From Lotus japonicus (lineage: Eukaryota > Streptophyta > Magnoliopsida > Fabales > Fabaceae): 64,000 nt of DNA. This document shows positions 1 through 11,168 of this stretch, piece by piece. A program made the translations under genes and the position numbers. The stretch lies in NCBI RefSeq assembly GCF_012489685.1, contig NC_080041.1, positions 25,285,780 to 25,349,779 on the forward strand, read 5' to 3'. The notes under the pieces are model-generated. The model did no database searches. It was not told the origin of the DNA and saw nothing but the letters and a program-made list of their open reading frames with translations. Numbering within the stretch: position 1 is the stretch's first letter; each line of letters starts with the position of its first letter.

Positions 1-2640
1 ACGCTCTTTCACGGCATTCCGGGTCTTATGACCATTTTGGAAACCGACGAGGTCCAGAGTACGTCCTGTGTTAATACCTCATTAATGTTGCATGTATGCA
101 AAATGATTAGTCAAACAACGTCTCCGTCCTCACTCGACACGTCGCCACGTGTTCTAGGGAAGTTAAAGTCTCTAAAAGCTTACCCTAAGGTAAAGTCGAT
201 TCTGCGACAAAAGACACACTTCACAACACACATCGCTGCTCCAACAGCACAAGAGTATCACATACTCGGGAACTAACGGTTCCCCGGACTTATCCCCAGG
301 ATAGCCCAACAACATCGCTGCTCCAACAGCACAACAACCAACGCTGCTCCAACAGCACAACAACCAACGCTGCTCCAACAGCACAACAACAACAGACTCA
401 ACACTTGGATCCGACGACACTTCTCGTTTTCCAAACTATGATTTTCATCCAAAGCCTCCTTTCGAGATTATTACCCTTACTTAAAGATTTAGAGGTTTTT
501 TAATGTCTTATGAATTTTCTTTTCAAAATAATATCCTTTTTAGTCTTATCGCAATTCCTATAAGTTCTCGGGATCTTCGAATCCCCAAATGACTCCAGAG
601 AATGTCTCGATCCATAAACCCTATACAAGGCCCGAACCTCGTTCGTCCTATCAAACTTTCTCAAAACTCTCAAAATAAAATCGGCATGACCTGCCCGCTA
701 TTCTCACCATTCAGAATCTCAGATTTTCAGTGTAAAGCATATTTAAATCATCACAATCAACAACATGTCATATATCAATAAATCGCATCATAAACACTTA
801 GCACTTAGCATATAAAGCATGCACCACACATCCTAGATTACCCACATAGCACATAGCATGTAAGTCAATCTTCAAAAACATTCAGTAGATGAATCATCTA
901 CATTGTCAGCCGAAGCCTCAGAAAACATTTTCAATCACACACAATCTCAGTGCATAAACAGTAAACAATGTCGAAATATCGACCCTAAGCATTAACTAGA
1001 GATTCAGTGAGAAGCCCTCACCTGAAGGTTCTCCAGCAAAAACTTCAAACTCTTCTTCACAAGCAAGGTGTTGATCCTCAGGAAATTCCTCAAAATCACC
1101 TTTAGAACAAAACCACAAAAATCAATCAGAATCTATCGGAAACTAAGCTATCGATACTTACTAAGGTTACTCGAAGTAATCTATACTCTAAGGTACGATA
1201 AACTAGCGCGAAAAGACAAGTTTTCGGAAAAGGAAATTTCCTCCTCCCCCCTTATAGCTCTCGGCCACTATAGGTAATTGTAGGGTTCGATTTTTCTTCG
1301 ATCAAACTTGGTTCCTATGCTTTCATAAGCCGTAACTAAGGGTATTCTGAACTCGGAAAAATTATCGGATCAAAAACTGTCGCAGGGGTATTTTGGTCAT
1401 GATTTTTAACTTAGGATTTTCAAAACTGAAATCCCAAAAATAAAATTTTGCAGGGACGTCACCAACGACGTTTATGACAACTAATCCTACTAGCACTAAG
1501 CTAAGGCGATAGTTTTCAGCCTAGAGGTTGGAACTTTACTCAAAAACTACATAAAATGGGTATTTTAGGTTCAAATTGATTCCGGCGGAATTCCGGCGAC
1601 ATAACGGAAAATCTAATCCGACAGAAGTGATCTTGGGCATACATAGAAGAGGTTTAGAATCAGAAATGAAAGATTCAGGATAGTTTTGCAAAAACCCATA
1701 AACTATCCGCTCAGAAAACTCTACAGAAAAGCTATGGAAAAAGCGATCGGAGGTAAGGATTAGCGACTATACCTCGAAACCTTGAAGTAGCAACTGATTG
1801 ATCGACGATCAAGCAAGGTTTGAACAAAAACTCTTCTTCCTTCTTCCTTGGATGAGCTCGCGGATTTGAGGAGAGAAAATGGAGGAAAATTGTGTTTTTT
1901 CTTCCTTTGTTTGCTATATATAGAAGGTGGAAATTCGCGGGAAAATGAAAGTTCCGCGAATCCGATTTTTCCGGCGTCATTCACCATGAATTCTAAGATA
2001 GGTTTTGGCAAAGGAATTCCCAAGCTAAGAAGATGTCTCCTTGTATTTTTGGCAACTAATGCAAAGTCGGTGCAAAGTCGGTGTAAAACTATTTTACCCG
2101 ATAAGTTGCTTTTTGCCTCGAATGTCGGAATGGAAAACTTCCTTCTGAAGAAAGATTGAAATCATCAAGAGAAATGGGTGTACGCGTGTGGAATATTCAT
2201 TTGAAGCTCTGAATAGATAAAGTCCTCAAAGTCGGGAAATTCTAGGGTTTTGAAATACCAGGGATTCGGTTTAGGCAAACTTCCGATGATTGGAATCGGA
2301 CGTTCGTAGATCCTAGAGTTTCGCCTCGAACCGATTGTTATATATGGAAGAAGAGAAATTCTAACATTTCTCTGAAGATTTTTGGAATTAACTGCCAGCG
2401 TGCCTAAAAGTGAAAATTAGCTATATACTAGGGTTTCTGACCTAGGTTTAAGCGTAAAACGTTCGTGCTATAACTTTTATCGATCATAATGCAATCCTTG
2501 AACTTTTCCTGAACTTTCTCCTTCATAAATATATTTCATTTAATAAACTTTCGTTCAGGTTTTTCTTCACATTACATCGACCCTAATCGTGAATAAGAAG
2601 TTTATTCGCTTAACATAAGCTTAAAAACTTGGGTCTTACA
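1..2640 (-). mobile_element. Truncated long LTR of a chromovirus-like Ty3/gypsy element
   Basis: The stretch ends in GGGTCTTACA directly against the GGCGCCGTCTG primer-site sequence of the next element. On the minus strand it therefore opens TGTAAGACCC, the same start as the long LTRs at 14224-17124 and 19167-23078. A CTCACCTGAAGG segment near 1020 lies about 1.6 kb from the LTR edge. The related CTTACCTCAAAGG segment of the 14-kb LTR lies at a similar distance from its own edge. A TATATATAG stretch near 1915-1924 (minus) could be its promoter. The element inserted into the PBS of Tat element 1, and its other end lies outside the window. No coding sequence is credible here. The clade name is inferred from LTR architecture only. 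Confidence 0.6.
310..391. repeat. 26-bp tandem repeat in the LTR
   Basis: The core CGCTGCTCCAACAGCACAA starts at 316, 342 and 368, an exact 26-bp period. An isolated fourth copy starts at 234. The short reading frames on both strands here are by-products of the repeat. Confidence 0.85.
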
Positions 2641-2780
2641 GGCGCCGTCTGTGGGGATCGGTAGATTTCGATTCCCAGACTACGTGAATTGTGATTTGGT
2701 TGAGAGAAGTTCGATTTTCTGTGTAATTTTCTTCGGTTTTTGGATTTTTGGTTGAATTCCTAGTTCGCTGGTGAAGCTTG

Positions 2781-4907
2781 ATGGAGACACATCGTTGACG
2801 AAGTGGAGGAAGGCTGGGACACGTGTGCGGTCCGCCATCGCGTCGCGCATGTGGAAGGCAGCGCGACGAAGGGCAGGAGTCCTCAGTTCCTCGGTGGAAG
2901 TCTCGGGAGGTGAACTGCTATCATCTCAGGCGCTGGACGCTCACAGAGATTGGAGATGGTTAATTCGCGACGTTAATAGCCACCTGGAGTAGCAGGATAG
3001 GGAAATCCGAAGGACGGAGGCAGTGGCGGAGCTTAAAACGTCACGGGGGAAAAATTACCGAAAATCGCGACTTTTCTCTCGAAAGGGAAAGCCGGTGTGC
3101 GCGAATAGACCGTGCCAGACAAGAAATTTTCAGGAAATGCGGGCGACACGAATGGCTGGCGAGCCGAGGGAAGAATGGTGCGCTTACCACCAGGCAACGG
3201 GCCACATTACAGAGGAATGTCACGCTTTGCAGCGCGCGGTTGAGCTATTAGAGCTCAGGGCGATAAGGCCTCTACGACTAAAGACGTGAGCACGATCGCA
3301 GGAGGATTTGGTAGAGGTGGAGTCACTAGTAGGGCTGAGCATGGGTCGGTTTCGGTCGGCGTCGGGTGAAACATACGGGTTTGGGCGGTTTTATATCAAA
3401 CATAAATCAAACCGTTTCTGACTGATGAAAGCTTCGGATATCTCGGGTGCGGGTTGAATCGATGACCGGGTTGTGCGGGTCGGTTGGAACGGGTATTGTT
3501 GAGCTTCATAGAGAGCTTGTGTTCCTTGTCTAGGACGAGGTAGCGGCAGCGGTCTTCGCAGAGTCACCGCCACTAGAGGTTGCAAAGCTCTCATCTTGCA
3601 AGGTCTTTTGTTCAAAGATGACTAACAATGGAACTCCCTAGAAGAGGCAAGGGTGAAAATAGAATTGTGAAGATGGAAGAATGGGTGTGGCCAAGAAGAG
3701 GAAGGGGGAAGAAGGAGAAAAATGGTAGTGAACCAGAGTGGAAGCGCGGTTGGAGTCTGGAGAAGGAGAGCAAGAGAAAGACAAGGAAAAATTTATTTGA
3801 AGAAGGTAAAGTGATGAATGGTGACCGGTGAGGGAGTATTTGATTTTTTGTCTTATTACCTCTTTATTTCTTTGTCAAGCACGTGATGAAAGGCTACTTA
3901 GGCTAGTATGGCAGAAAAGAAAAGCTTTGTTACAGAAAAAGTTGTAGGCTTTAGTCTCATCACACACTGATGAGTAGTCACAGCCTAGTGTGACAGTGCT
4001 AGTTGGCTCATCACGTGAAAAAAAATAATTAATTTTAATACCTTGGGTCGGTTCGAGTTCCGATTGATTGAGTCTTGCCCACCCGAAACCGACCGGTTGC
4101 AACCGTTTCTAGCTGTTTCTACACACCGAAACAAACCGAAATCTGACCCGCCCCGCCCGCAATGATGAAAAATAATTCGGTTTCATCGGGTATGGGTCGG
4201 TTCAGATATTTTTGCTCAGCCCTAGTCACTAGTGCAGCAAGAAAGCGATACGCCAGGGCGGTGAACACGGTCACGGAGGTTCCTTTCGGTTTTTCACACC
4301 CGGACAGTACATTTTCGTCCGCGGACTTCTTCGGAATAAAGCCGCACCTAGACGAGCCGATTGTAGTCCTACTCCGTTTCAACTAGCTCAATGTACAGCG
4401 AGTGCTTCTGGATCAAGGGAGTTCGGCGGACATCATTTACGGTAATTCGTTTGATCGGTTCGGTTTAGGGAGACCTCACTCCCTACGCAGGGACTCTTGT
4501 GGGTTTGCAGGCGAACAAGTGTGGGTAAGGGGCGTCCTCGACCTTGATACTACATTTGGCGAGTTTGAAAACGCTAAGACGCTGAAGGTAAGATACTTAA
4601 TCTTGGGAGCGGTGGGGTCTTACAACATGATAATCGGCCGGAATACCTTGAACCGACTGTGCGCCGTGATCTCAACAGCACATCTGGCGGTCAAGTATCC
4701 GTTACCAGATGGGCGTATTGGAAGAGTTGTTTGGACCAGAAGAGTGCAAGAGAATGCTATTGCAACGCGGTGGAACGATATGGGAAAAAGAATGCCTCGA
4801 CAGGACACCGATGCAACGAGGTCGATGTGCCAGAAGAAAACCTAGATCCGAGAGGCGAGTGCCGCGGTCTTGGAATGCGGCAAGCTTGAGGTACTATTAT
4901 AGTTGAG
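2781..4907 (+). pseudogene. gag-protease relic of Tat element 1
   Basis: The ATG at 2781 matches the METRRR-type gag start of the other elements but the frame is lost at once. A zinc-knuckle relic reads WCAYHQATGHITEEC near 3177-3221, with the C-x2-H-x4-H-x4-C spacing of this lineage. After the hAT insertion the frame resumes near 4233 with a protease that has the active-site string VLLDQGSSADIIYG (near 4402) and a downstream IIGRNTLNRLCAVIS segment. A stop at 4383-4385 and a frameshift near 4710 break it. Near 4860 the reading jumps from NLDPRGE to the pol C-terminus LRYYYS, a deletion of roughly 3 kb by comparison with element 3. Confidence 0.85.
3330..4224. mobile_element. Non-autonomous hAT element (895 bp)
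   Basis: Terminal inverted repeats are TAGGGCTGAGCA (left) and TGCTCAGCCCTA (right). The 8-bp target duplication GTCACTAG is perfect at 3322-3329 and 4225-4232. TIR type and 8-bp duplication are the hAT signature. Subterminal DNA is rich in GGGTCGGTT/CGGTTCGG repeats, which in hAT elements often serve as transposase-binding sites. No transposase frame is present, so it would need one supplied in trans. Confidence 0.93.
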
Positions 4908-4984
4908 GATTGAGGAAGAACCCTGCTCGGCACGAGGGCGAGAAGCTGAGCGCGACTCATGAAGATTGTCGGATAAAAAACAAA

Positions 4985-5093
4985 GAAACACATTCTTGTT
5001 CTCCACCTCGGGAGTTTGTTGGTAAAAACGCCTAAATAGTAAAAACAAAGACACGTTCTTGTTCTCCATCTTTGGAGTTTGTTGACTATAACG
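4985..5093. other. Inverted-repeat motif between convergent genes, duplicated (element 1)
   Basis: Two copies of a TTCTCCxxxxxGGAGTTTGTT motif lie at about 4991-5030 and 5051-5093, just after the end of pol and before the 3' end of the antisense gene. Elements 2, 3 and N have a single copy at the same place. CTCC pairs with GGAG and is followed by a T-rich run. The position suggests a role in ending transcription or forming 3' ends of the two facing genes, which is inference. Confidence 0.6.
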
Positions 5094-5669
5094 TCTGATT
5101 GAAAATACAAAATTTTTATCAAGCCATTTCAATCACACTGAATTGTGGCAAGAGCTAGGTGGGAAAAATTCCTTGAAGGTGGCGATCCCAATACGACCTT
5201 GATATCTAGGGATCGCTCCGAAAAAGCCGACGCAACTTGCCGTCACTCGTCGGCGATGTGTGCGGATAAGCTTCTTATCCCAAGAACCTCCCCGAAATAT
5301 GAGCGAGCAAACCTAACTAGGCTAAGACTCGGGCAACCCATATGGCCATTGGGACCCGAGCAACTATAAGTCCTCGCCAAGCAAAATTGGCCAAGCCACA
5401 CCTGATCTTACGGGAAACATGGTGTGAACAAAGCCTCAGTTCAAAAACTGAGCAAAAGTCCTAGTTAAACCCAGCACACCACCAATGTCGTTGAATGTAA
5501 TTCAGGGACAAGGAAACTAAGGGGGACACGAGAGAAAGCGAGAGAAAACTTCGAGAAGCAATAAAACAAACATAGGAAATAAAACTGAATTGATTAACTA
5601 AAAGTCGAAAATACAACGATCAAACAAAGAAAGAGAAGTAGCATTACAATTATTCAAAGTAAATTAACA

Positions 5670-7807
5670 TCATATCTTTTTCTCTTGTTCCACAGCATCC
5701 CCGAGATCAACATGAACAACTTCTGGTGGGTCTTGCGGACCCTCCAACCCAGCGGGGGTAACCCTTTTAAAGGCTCCCAAGGAGTCAAGGTTGATAGTAG
5801 GATGAAGGTGCTTGACTTGAGCTTTGGCGATAAGGAAGCCGCGAACACGCTCCTTGGACGCCGCATGGGCTGCCTGCTCCCTTATTTTCTCTTCCAGGGT
5901 GGCGGCTTGGGCCTTATTATTAACCAAAGGTTTACACTTGGATGCCAAATCCGACTGGGCCTCGGCAAGTGTCTCATTCTTGCCCGCTAGTTCCTCACGC
6001 AAGACAGCAATCTCCTTGTCTTTAGCGGCAAGGATTTCCTCCTGAGAAGCAGCAGTGACCTCCTTGGCGTCAAGGTCCCGTCGGAGCCCCTCGACCTGGG
6101 CCTCAAGTTTTTCCTCATTCTCGTTCGTCCTTATCAGCGCAAGTTTCGCCTCCTTGAGTTTCTGCCGCATCTTCTTTGTCTTACCCTCCTCCGCCGCCAA
6201 CTGGTTGGACAACTTGGAGCAGGTGTCATTAGCCCGAAGGTTATCAGAGCGCAGCTTCTCTACCTCCTGGCGAAGCCCAGCAATTCCGGTAAGAGGCTGC
6301 GCCTGCCAGGCCACTTGGGCGAACAGACAGCCGGCGCGGAGAAGATTTGACACAGCTTCCTGGGCGGCGTCTTGCGGATTCTGACAGGGAACCCCCTCAA
6401 TTTCTCAAGATAAGGATGAGAAAGGAGGAAGGAAAAAGGATCTGGGGGAGAGCTGCTGGAAGGACCCTTAGGGCGGGCTGTAGAGACATTCTCTCCCTCG
6501 CCACCAACCCCGGGAGAACTAGGGGCTGATGGACCGAGGGTTGTTTGGACGAGCGAAGGAAACGGCGGGCGGATGGAAAAGGGTGATTGTTGACCTTCCA
6601 CTGAGGTCACGTGGCGAGGGGCATCTGGAGTCTGGGAAGCACTAGTCTCGCCATGACGGTCGGACACCAAGGGATCGCGAGCGCTATTCACAACAACAGG
6701 ATTATACACGACGGGCCCTCCGCCTGCGCCAGTCAAAGGAGTAGCTTGAGGGTTTGGCTCGCCTAGTTTGCTCCTCTTGGGTGAGCAGGCGCTCACTGGC
6801 GAGCTTTGTCTTTTTCCTCCAACCTAGGCCGAGGAGGGTGCCTTAACGTTCCCAAAGGTGAAGGCCTTCAGCAGATCAGCGGTAGAAAACTTCATATTTC
6901 CTGAAAAGCAAAAAGAAAAATGTCGTCAGCAATAGAAAGACTAAGAGGAAGGCTTGAAGGAGACGCTTAAAAGGGAAACCTAATTGAGGGAATAGTTTGG
7001 AGCCTGGAGGAGCGCCGAGTAATTCAGTGCAACTAAGGCGGGGAAGCCGGGATAGGACCCCAAAGGCAAAACTTTCTTCGGAAGAGGGAAATGCCTTAGG
7101 GGGGTCGGCCATGGACTTAGGACATTGGGTCCAGTAAAACGGGAAGAGGGCTTTCCCTTCTTTTTGCGTGAATGTCAAGGGGTAAGTGGGGTGAACAACG
7201 ACCCGGAAGTACCGGCGGGCTAAGTGGGGTTCGGAGCCAACTTGGTATGGAACAAACCGTTCTCGACCCGGTCGGGGCGCCATAACAACCCAGCCGTAGG
7301 ACCCCAGGGATCGGGAATCCACTTTAAAGAAAAAGGAAAAAATGGCAAGGGAAGGCGCTACATCGACACTGTTGCAGAGAATTTCAAAACACCTCAGATA
7401 GGTCCAGGCGTGAGGGTGAAGTTGGCAAGGAGAAACGTTGACATCACGCAGCACTTGGGTGAGAAATGGGGAGAAAGGGAGTTTAATGCCAAGATCAAGA
7501 AAAAATACTCGTATACGAAGAAGAAATGAGAGTACTTGGGGTCATTGAACACACGGTGTTGCCAAGGGCGGTCTTGGTCCCGGCATCCGGTGGTGCGAAG
7601 GAGGTTCTCTAACAACGGGGTGCTACAGAGACTGTCAGCCCTGCGGGCAAGGTCGGAAATAGAGTCGCTAGTGGAAAGCTCCGATGGCTGGTCAAGGATT
7701 CCTTGGTTAGGAGCATCCTGAACAGGGGAAGGAAAAGTGGCGAAGGTTTCCAAGCGATGAGCTTTGATTTCCTCTATAGAGGAAAGGGCTCCTGTTGAGG
7801 GCATCAT
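5670..7807 (-). pseudogene. Antisense extra ORF (Transposase_28-like, coiled coil) of element 1
   Basis: The gene runs opposite to gag-pol. The N-terminal part starts near 7807 and holds HFFFVYEYFF; then, after a frameshift near 7450, come LRDVNVSPCQLHPHAW, RYFRVVVHPTYP and ALFPFYWTQCP. This is the domain known in plant Ty3/gypsy elements as Transposase_28 ('putative gypsy type transposon'). An intron with GT donor at 6979 and TTTTCAG acceptor at 6901 (79 nt) sits where element 3 has its intron. Exon 2 resumes MKFSTADLLKAF. A stop near 6816 and a frameshift near 6340 follow. The last 227 codons (6353-5670) form an intact Glu/Lys/Ala-rich coiled coil ending in a conserved block near FLIAKAQVKHLHP. 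No function is known to me. A scaffold or nucleoprotein role would be a guess. Confidence 0.75.
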
Positions 7808-8465
7808 AAAAAAATGAAGAGAGAAGGGACGAAGAACTAACCGAAAGGGGGCTGTGTGAAGGGGATCAAGAAGGGCCGGAGTTTGCAGAGTCGTTGAAAG
7901 AAGCAGGTACGAGAGACAGGAGCAGGTATGAGGGCAGTTGGGAATAAGTGGTGAATGATAGGGTAAGGGGGAATTTAAGAGTTAGGGTGAATAGCGGTTG
8001 GGAAATCGTGTCCCATCGTGGCAAGATGAAATGATTACTCAGGGGAGCATGACATGGATTTTGGGGGACGGGAACGACACATTAAATGAGAAGTTACAAC
8101 GGTTGAAGCTCATTGGTTTGAATTCAAATTGACAGGCTTTGTTATGATTTGAGGGGACACGTCGGAGATAGCGGTTGAGATTCTACAGATTCGTTGACCT
8201 TTGTATTATTTCAGTACATTACATGTGGCTTACACGCGTCAATCCATCATGGTCCATGGCGATCACTACTGAAGCGGAGCGAGGGAGCCAAGCACTATCG
8301 CCACAAGCCCACTTGTGGACTCGTGGGATCGAAGGAACTTGCTGGGGAAATTAAAAAATCAGTCTTAGGCTTTAGTTATCAATCCATGTTGGCGATTGTT
8401 TTGAGTCATTAAGCTATAGCACTAGTTAGTTTTCTCATGATCGTCGCCTCAGGTTTCTTCTTAAG

Positions 8466-8500
8466 GACACACTCAGCTCTCATGCTTCGAGCTCGGTGTC
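8466..8500 (+). other. Conserved hairpin-forming stretch before the 3' LTR (element 1)
   Basis: The arms GACACACTCAGCTC and GAGCTCGGTGTC can pair around a short loop. The stretch ends 3 bp before the LTR, where a polypurine tract would be expected. The same stretch occurs before the 3' LTR of elements 2 and 3. Confidence 0.6.
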
Positions 8501-8503
8501 TTG

Positions 8504-8809
8504 TGGACTGGGCGAGACCCTAGGGTCCCTCGCCCAGGCGCGCGAGCCCAGGGCGACATACAAGCCAGGAAATTGGGCCTTCACCCGGGAGGCCCAACCG
8601 GCCCATTAAGAGAAGTTAGGGGCGCCAAACCCAACCCCCAAATCTATAAATAGGGGACGGTTGCCAATTGTAAGGGAAGAAATAACAAGCTTGAAATTCA
8701 GTTACTTTCTCTCTCTAAGCGGTTAAGCTCTAAACTCTCTCTAGATTCTCACATCATGATCCTTTCACTATGGGTACCATACCTAATTTCTATGTTCTTG
8801 GATAGAACA
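8504..8809 (+). repeat. 3' LTR of Tat element 1
   Basis: It begins TGGACTGGGCGAGACCC and ends TTGGATAGAACA, matching both LTRs of element 2. TATAAATAGGG near 8644 is the promoter TATA box, followed by TCTCTCTCTAAG tracts typical of the R/U5 part in these copies. Confidence 0.92.
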
Positions 8810-10746
8810 AATTTAGTCAAGAATTATAAAGCAATTATGTCGTGTTATATTTTGCTATAAATAAGTCAAGAATTCAAATCAATTATATTTACCGTAAATA
8901 AATTCAGAATTTAAAGCAATTATTATTTAATAAATGTTTTGACTAAATCAAAAATTTAAAATTTGAATCACTAACCAATGTCATCATTAATTTTGCAATA
9001 TATATGACAATGAATTGAATAAAATTAAATGAGATTAAATAGCAATAATATCATGTTCGATTTTGATATAAATTAGTAAAGAATTAAAAAAATTAGTTTT
9101 TCCATAAATAAATTCAAAATAAAAAGCAATTAACATTTGATAAATTATTTGACAAAATCAAAAATTTAAAATTTGAATAATTTACCAATGTCATTATTTA
9201 TTTTGCTACAAATAAGGAAATAAATTTTAGGAAAATCATATATGGCACGACTGATTCTCCACGACAAGGCACGATGTAGTTGTTTGTAGATTGCTTACGC
9301 AATTTTCTCTCTCCTATACTTTATTCTCTCCAATTCTGATTGGTTCCTTTTTCTCTTCGTGGTGCTCGGGTTGCCTTGTAGCGGCACTCATAATTTTAAA
9401 CAATTAAAATGAATTAAATAACAATAATGTCTTCATTCTTATTTTTAAAAGATACTAAAACTGATTAATTGATTTAGTCATCATTTCCTTTTTTTATAAA
9501 AATATAAACGGACAAGATCCTATTTTTTGAACTTAATCCACAAAAAATCAAAATTAGTCAAGCTTTAGTACAATTAATTGATCACTTTAGTATCTTTTAA
9601 TAATTCATAATTGATACGAATTTTTTAAATTGACCCAAAAAAGGAATTAATAGGTGAGAAAGGAAAGAAATAGATAAAAGCAGGAAAGGTAATTAAAAAG
9701 TGAGAAAAGAAATAAATTTAATGACAAACGTAAAAAAATAATGAAGTAATTGAGGGAAGAAGAAGATGAAGAGATGAGTTTGACGAAAACAAAAACAAAT
9801 AAAATTCCATTACATGAATCAAGAAAAAAAAACTAGATATATTCACTAAATTTGAATGGACTTGTATGTACAATATTACATTATACAATAAACGTGTAAT
9901 TCAAATTTTATAATTTCCTTTAACATGAGGCAGAGTATACATTTTGGACTGTTCTTACATAACGGCCTGAAAATTTGTTCTGCCCGATAGAATTCTTTTC
10001 AAAAGTAGGCTACACAGAAAAATAGAATTCCTCCAACACCTTTTCATTAGGTGCCACGCAGGCGATGATTGGACCTAGAAGAACCCCTGAATGTATATAC
10101 TATGGATGGATAAAGTGGATGTGGCTTAATGCGAGAGTGAGTTTGTGTGAGGAGTGTCTCATTGATCAAAATGAGGTCTCTCCTTTATTATATAACAGAG
10201 TGGATTTTCAAGATTTAGAAAACATGTTTCTTTTGACTTTTCATTTTCATTTTCAATGTCATGGTCGATATTGTCGCACCGCTGCCATCGTCACTACCAC
10301 AACCACCACCACTACCACCAACTGTCTCTATCATCGATCGCCACCACCACTACCACCAACATCATCTTCACCACCTCGTCACCGCTGCCGCCACCACTTC
10401 TGGTGTTTCCACCACCATCATTGCCTCCTTCCCCACCAATGTTGCCAGCACCACCATCGTACCACCGTCTTCACGACCGCTACCAGCACAACCAACCTCC
10501 ACCATCACAGCTTTTCAAAACAATGAAAACGGATAAAAAGGAAGGAAATTAGGCTGAGGCTAGGTACCGGAAGGAAAAACAAACATAAAACAAGCTCAAT
10601 TTATGGATGCAAAACTTATATCAAGTTTTTTATATTAATTTTATCAAAATTTTCAACACATGTATAATTTCTTAAATTTAATAATAAATACAATTTAATT
10701 TTAGAAATAATTTCACATGTCATTGTCTGAAATTTATTGTCTGTTT
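8810..10746. other. AT-rich intergenic stretch with a degenerate tandem duplication
   Basis: No gene is visible. Two diverged copies of a roughly 200-bp AT-rich unit lie near 8826-9000 and 9040-9225; both contain AAATCAAAAATTTAAAATTT followed by ACCAATGTCAT. 9230-9400 has a CT-rich segment between two GGCAC-containing ends that looks weakly MITE-like. The rest is A/T-rich sequence without a promoter or repeat I can defend. Confidence 0.5.
10270..10510. repeat. Imperfect ACC/CCA trinucleotide-rich repeat
   Basis: About 240 bp consist of irregular ACC, CCACCA and ACCACT units. Open frames in three phases (His-, Pro- and Thr-rich) result from the repeat and are not genes. Similar ACC-rich blocks occur at 37740-38200 and 49100-49600. 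Confidence 0.85.
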
Positions 10747-10858
10747 GGTCCCCGAATGATAGCTCAACTGGTAAGAGTTAGGGATATAGGGTTGGGTGAG
10801 ATGAAGAGTGAAGGGTTCAAAGTTTGAACCCTGAGGAGGACTAATTTACTAACATTAC
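10747..10858 (+). mobile_element. tRNA-derived SINE, probably truncated
   Basis: A polymerase III A box (TAGCTCAACTGG near 10760) and a B box (GTTTGAACCC near 10822) are spaced about 60 bp apart, as in plant tRNA-derived SINEs, and the head reads GGTCCCCGAATGATAGC. The LTR of Tat element N starts directly after the SINE body at 10859, so the SINE 3' tail is interrupted or lost. It is not a functional tRNA gene: there is no acceptor-stem pairing or anticodon arm of normal size. Confidence 0.6.
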
Positions 10859-11146
10859 TGGACCGGGCGAGCCCCCATGGTGCCTTACCTGTCGAGCAGC
10901 GGTCGCCCAACCTGGGAATTGGGCCTCCTCCAGCAAGGCCCAACCGACCCAACAAAGGTAGTTATGCATGCTAGGCACAGCTCCCCCACTATAAATAGGG
11001 AGTGGTTACCTTTTCTAAAGGACTCTTTGCTCATTTGTTAAATAACACATGAAATTCAGTTATATTCTCTCTCTAGCTTTCTATCTCTAAGTGCAATCTC
11101 TCTACTATAGGGGTTATACCCTCTCTCAATGTTCATGGCAAGAACA
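10859..11146 (+). repeat. 5' LTR of Tat element N
   Basis: It starts TGGACCGGGCGAG, ends GGCAAGAACA, and is 288 bp long. CTATAAATAGGG near 10990 is the TATA box. It is diverged from the LTRs of elements 1-3 but aligned with them throughout. Confidence 0.85.
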
Positions 11147-11148
11147 TT

Positions 11149-11168
11149 TGGCGCCGTCTATGGGGATC
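11149..11168 (+). other. Primer-binding site (tRNA-Asp type)
   Basis: TGGCGCCGTCTATGGGGATC starts two bases after the LTR. The complement of the plant tRNA-Asp(GTC) 3' end reads, from memory, TGGCGCCGTTGCCGGGGATC, so the two ends match and about four central bases do not. Elements 1, 2 and 3 have the closely related TGGC(G/-)CCGTCTG form. Confidence 0.65.

Larger units (their letters stand above)
2641..8809 (+). mobile_element. Tat-lineage Ty3/gypsy element 1 (degenerate, 5' LTR lost)
   Basis: The internal region begins at the primer site (GGCGCCGTCTGTGGGGATC at 2641, its first T displaced by the upstream insertion) and ends with a 3' LTR at 8504-8809. Parts in order are a gag-protease relic, a fusion of the protease tail to the last codons of pol (LRYYYS then stop, near 4890-4907), a duplicated inverted-repeat motif, an antisense extra ORF (7807-5670), a conserved hairpin (8466-8500) and the LTR. 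RT, RNase H and integrase are deleted, so the element cannot move by itself. A hAT element lies inside gag-protease. The 5' LTR is either beyond the left edge or lost. Confidence 0.85.

Noticed and set aside
1..2640. Host gene with introns in the first 2.6 kb
   Set aside because: No frame over 103 codons, no motif, and the region has the layout of the long LTRs found elsewhere in the window.
8194..8412. 72-codon frame near the 3' LTR of element 1
   Set aside because: The homologous region of element 2 (36950-37140) is not open in this frame; it is the upstream region of the antisense gene.
9225..9400. MITE with GGCAC ends
   Set aside because: The end similarity is about 12 bp and gapped, and no target duplication was found.
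10261..10552. Three overlapping plus-strand frames rich in His, Pro and Thr
   Set aside because: They come from the ACC/CCA repeat, are open in several phases at once and have no domain or promoter.
10755..10835. tRNA gene
   Set aside because: A and B boxes are present but no cloverleaf forms and the spacing is wrong; a SINE fits better.
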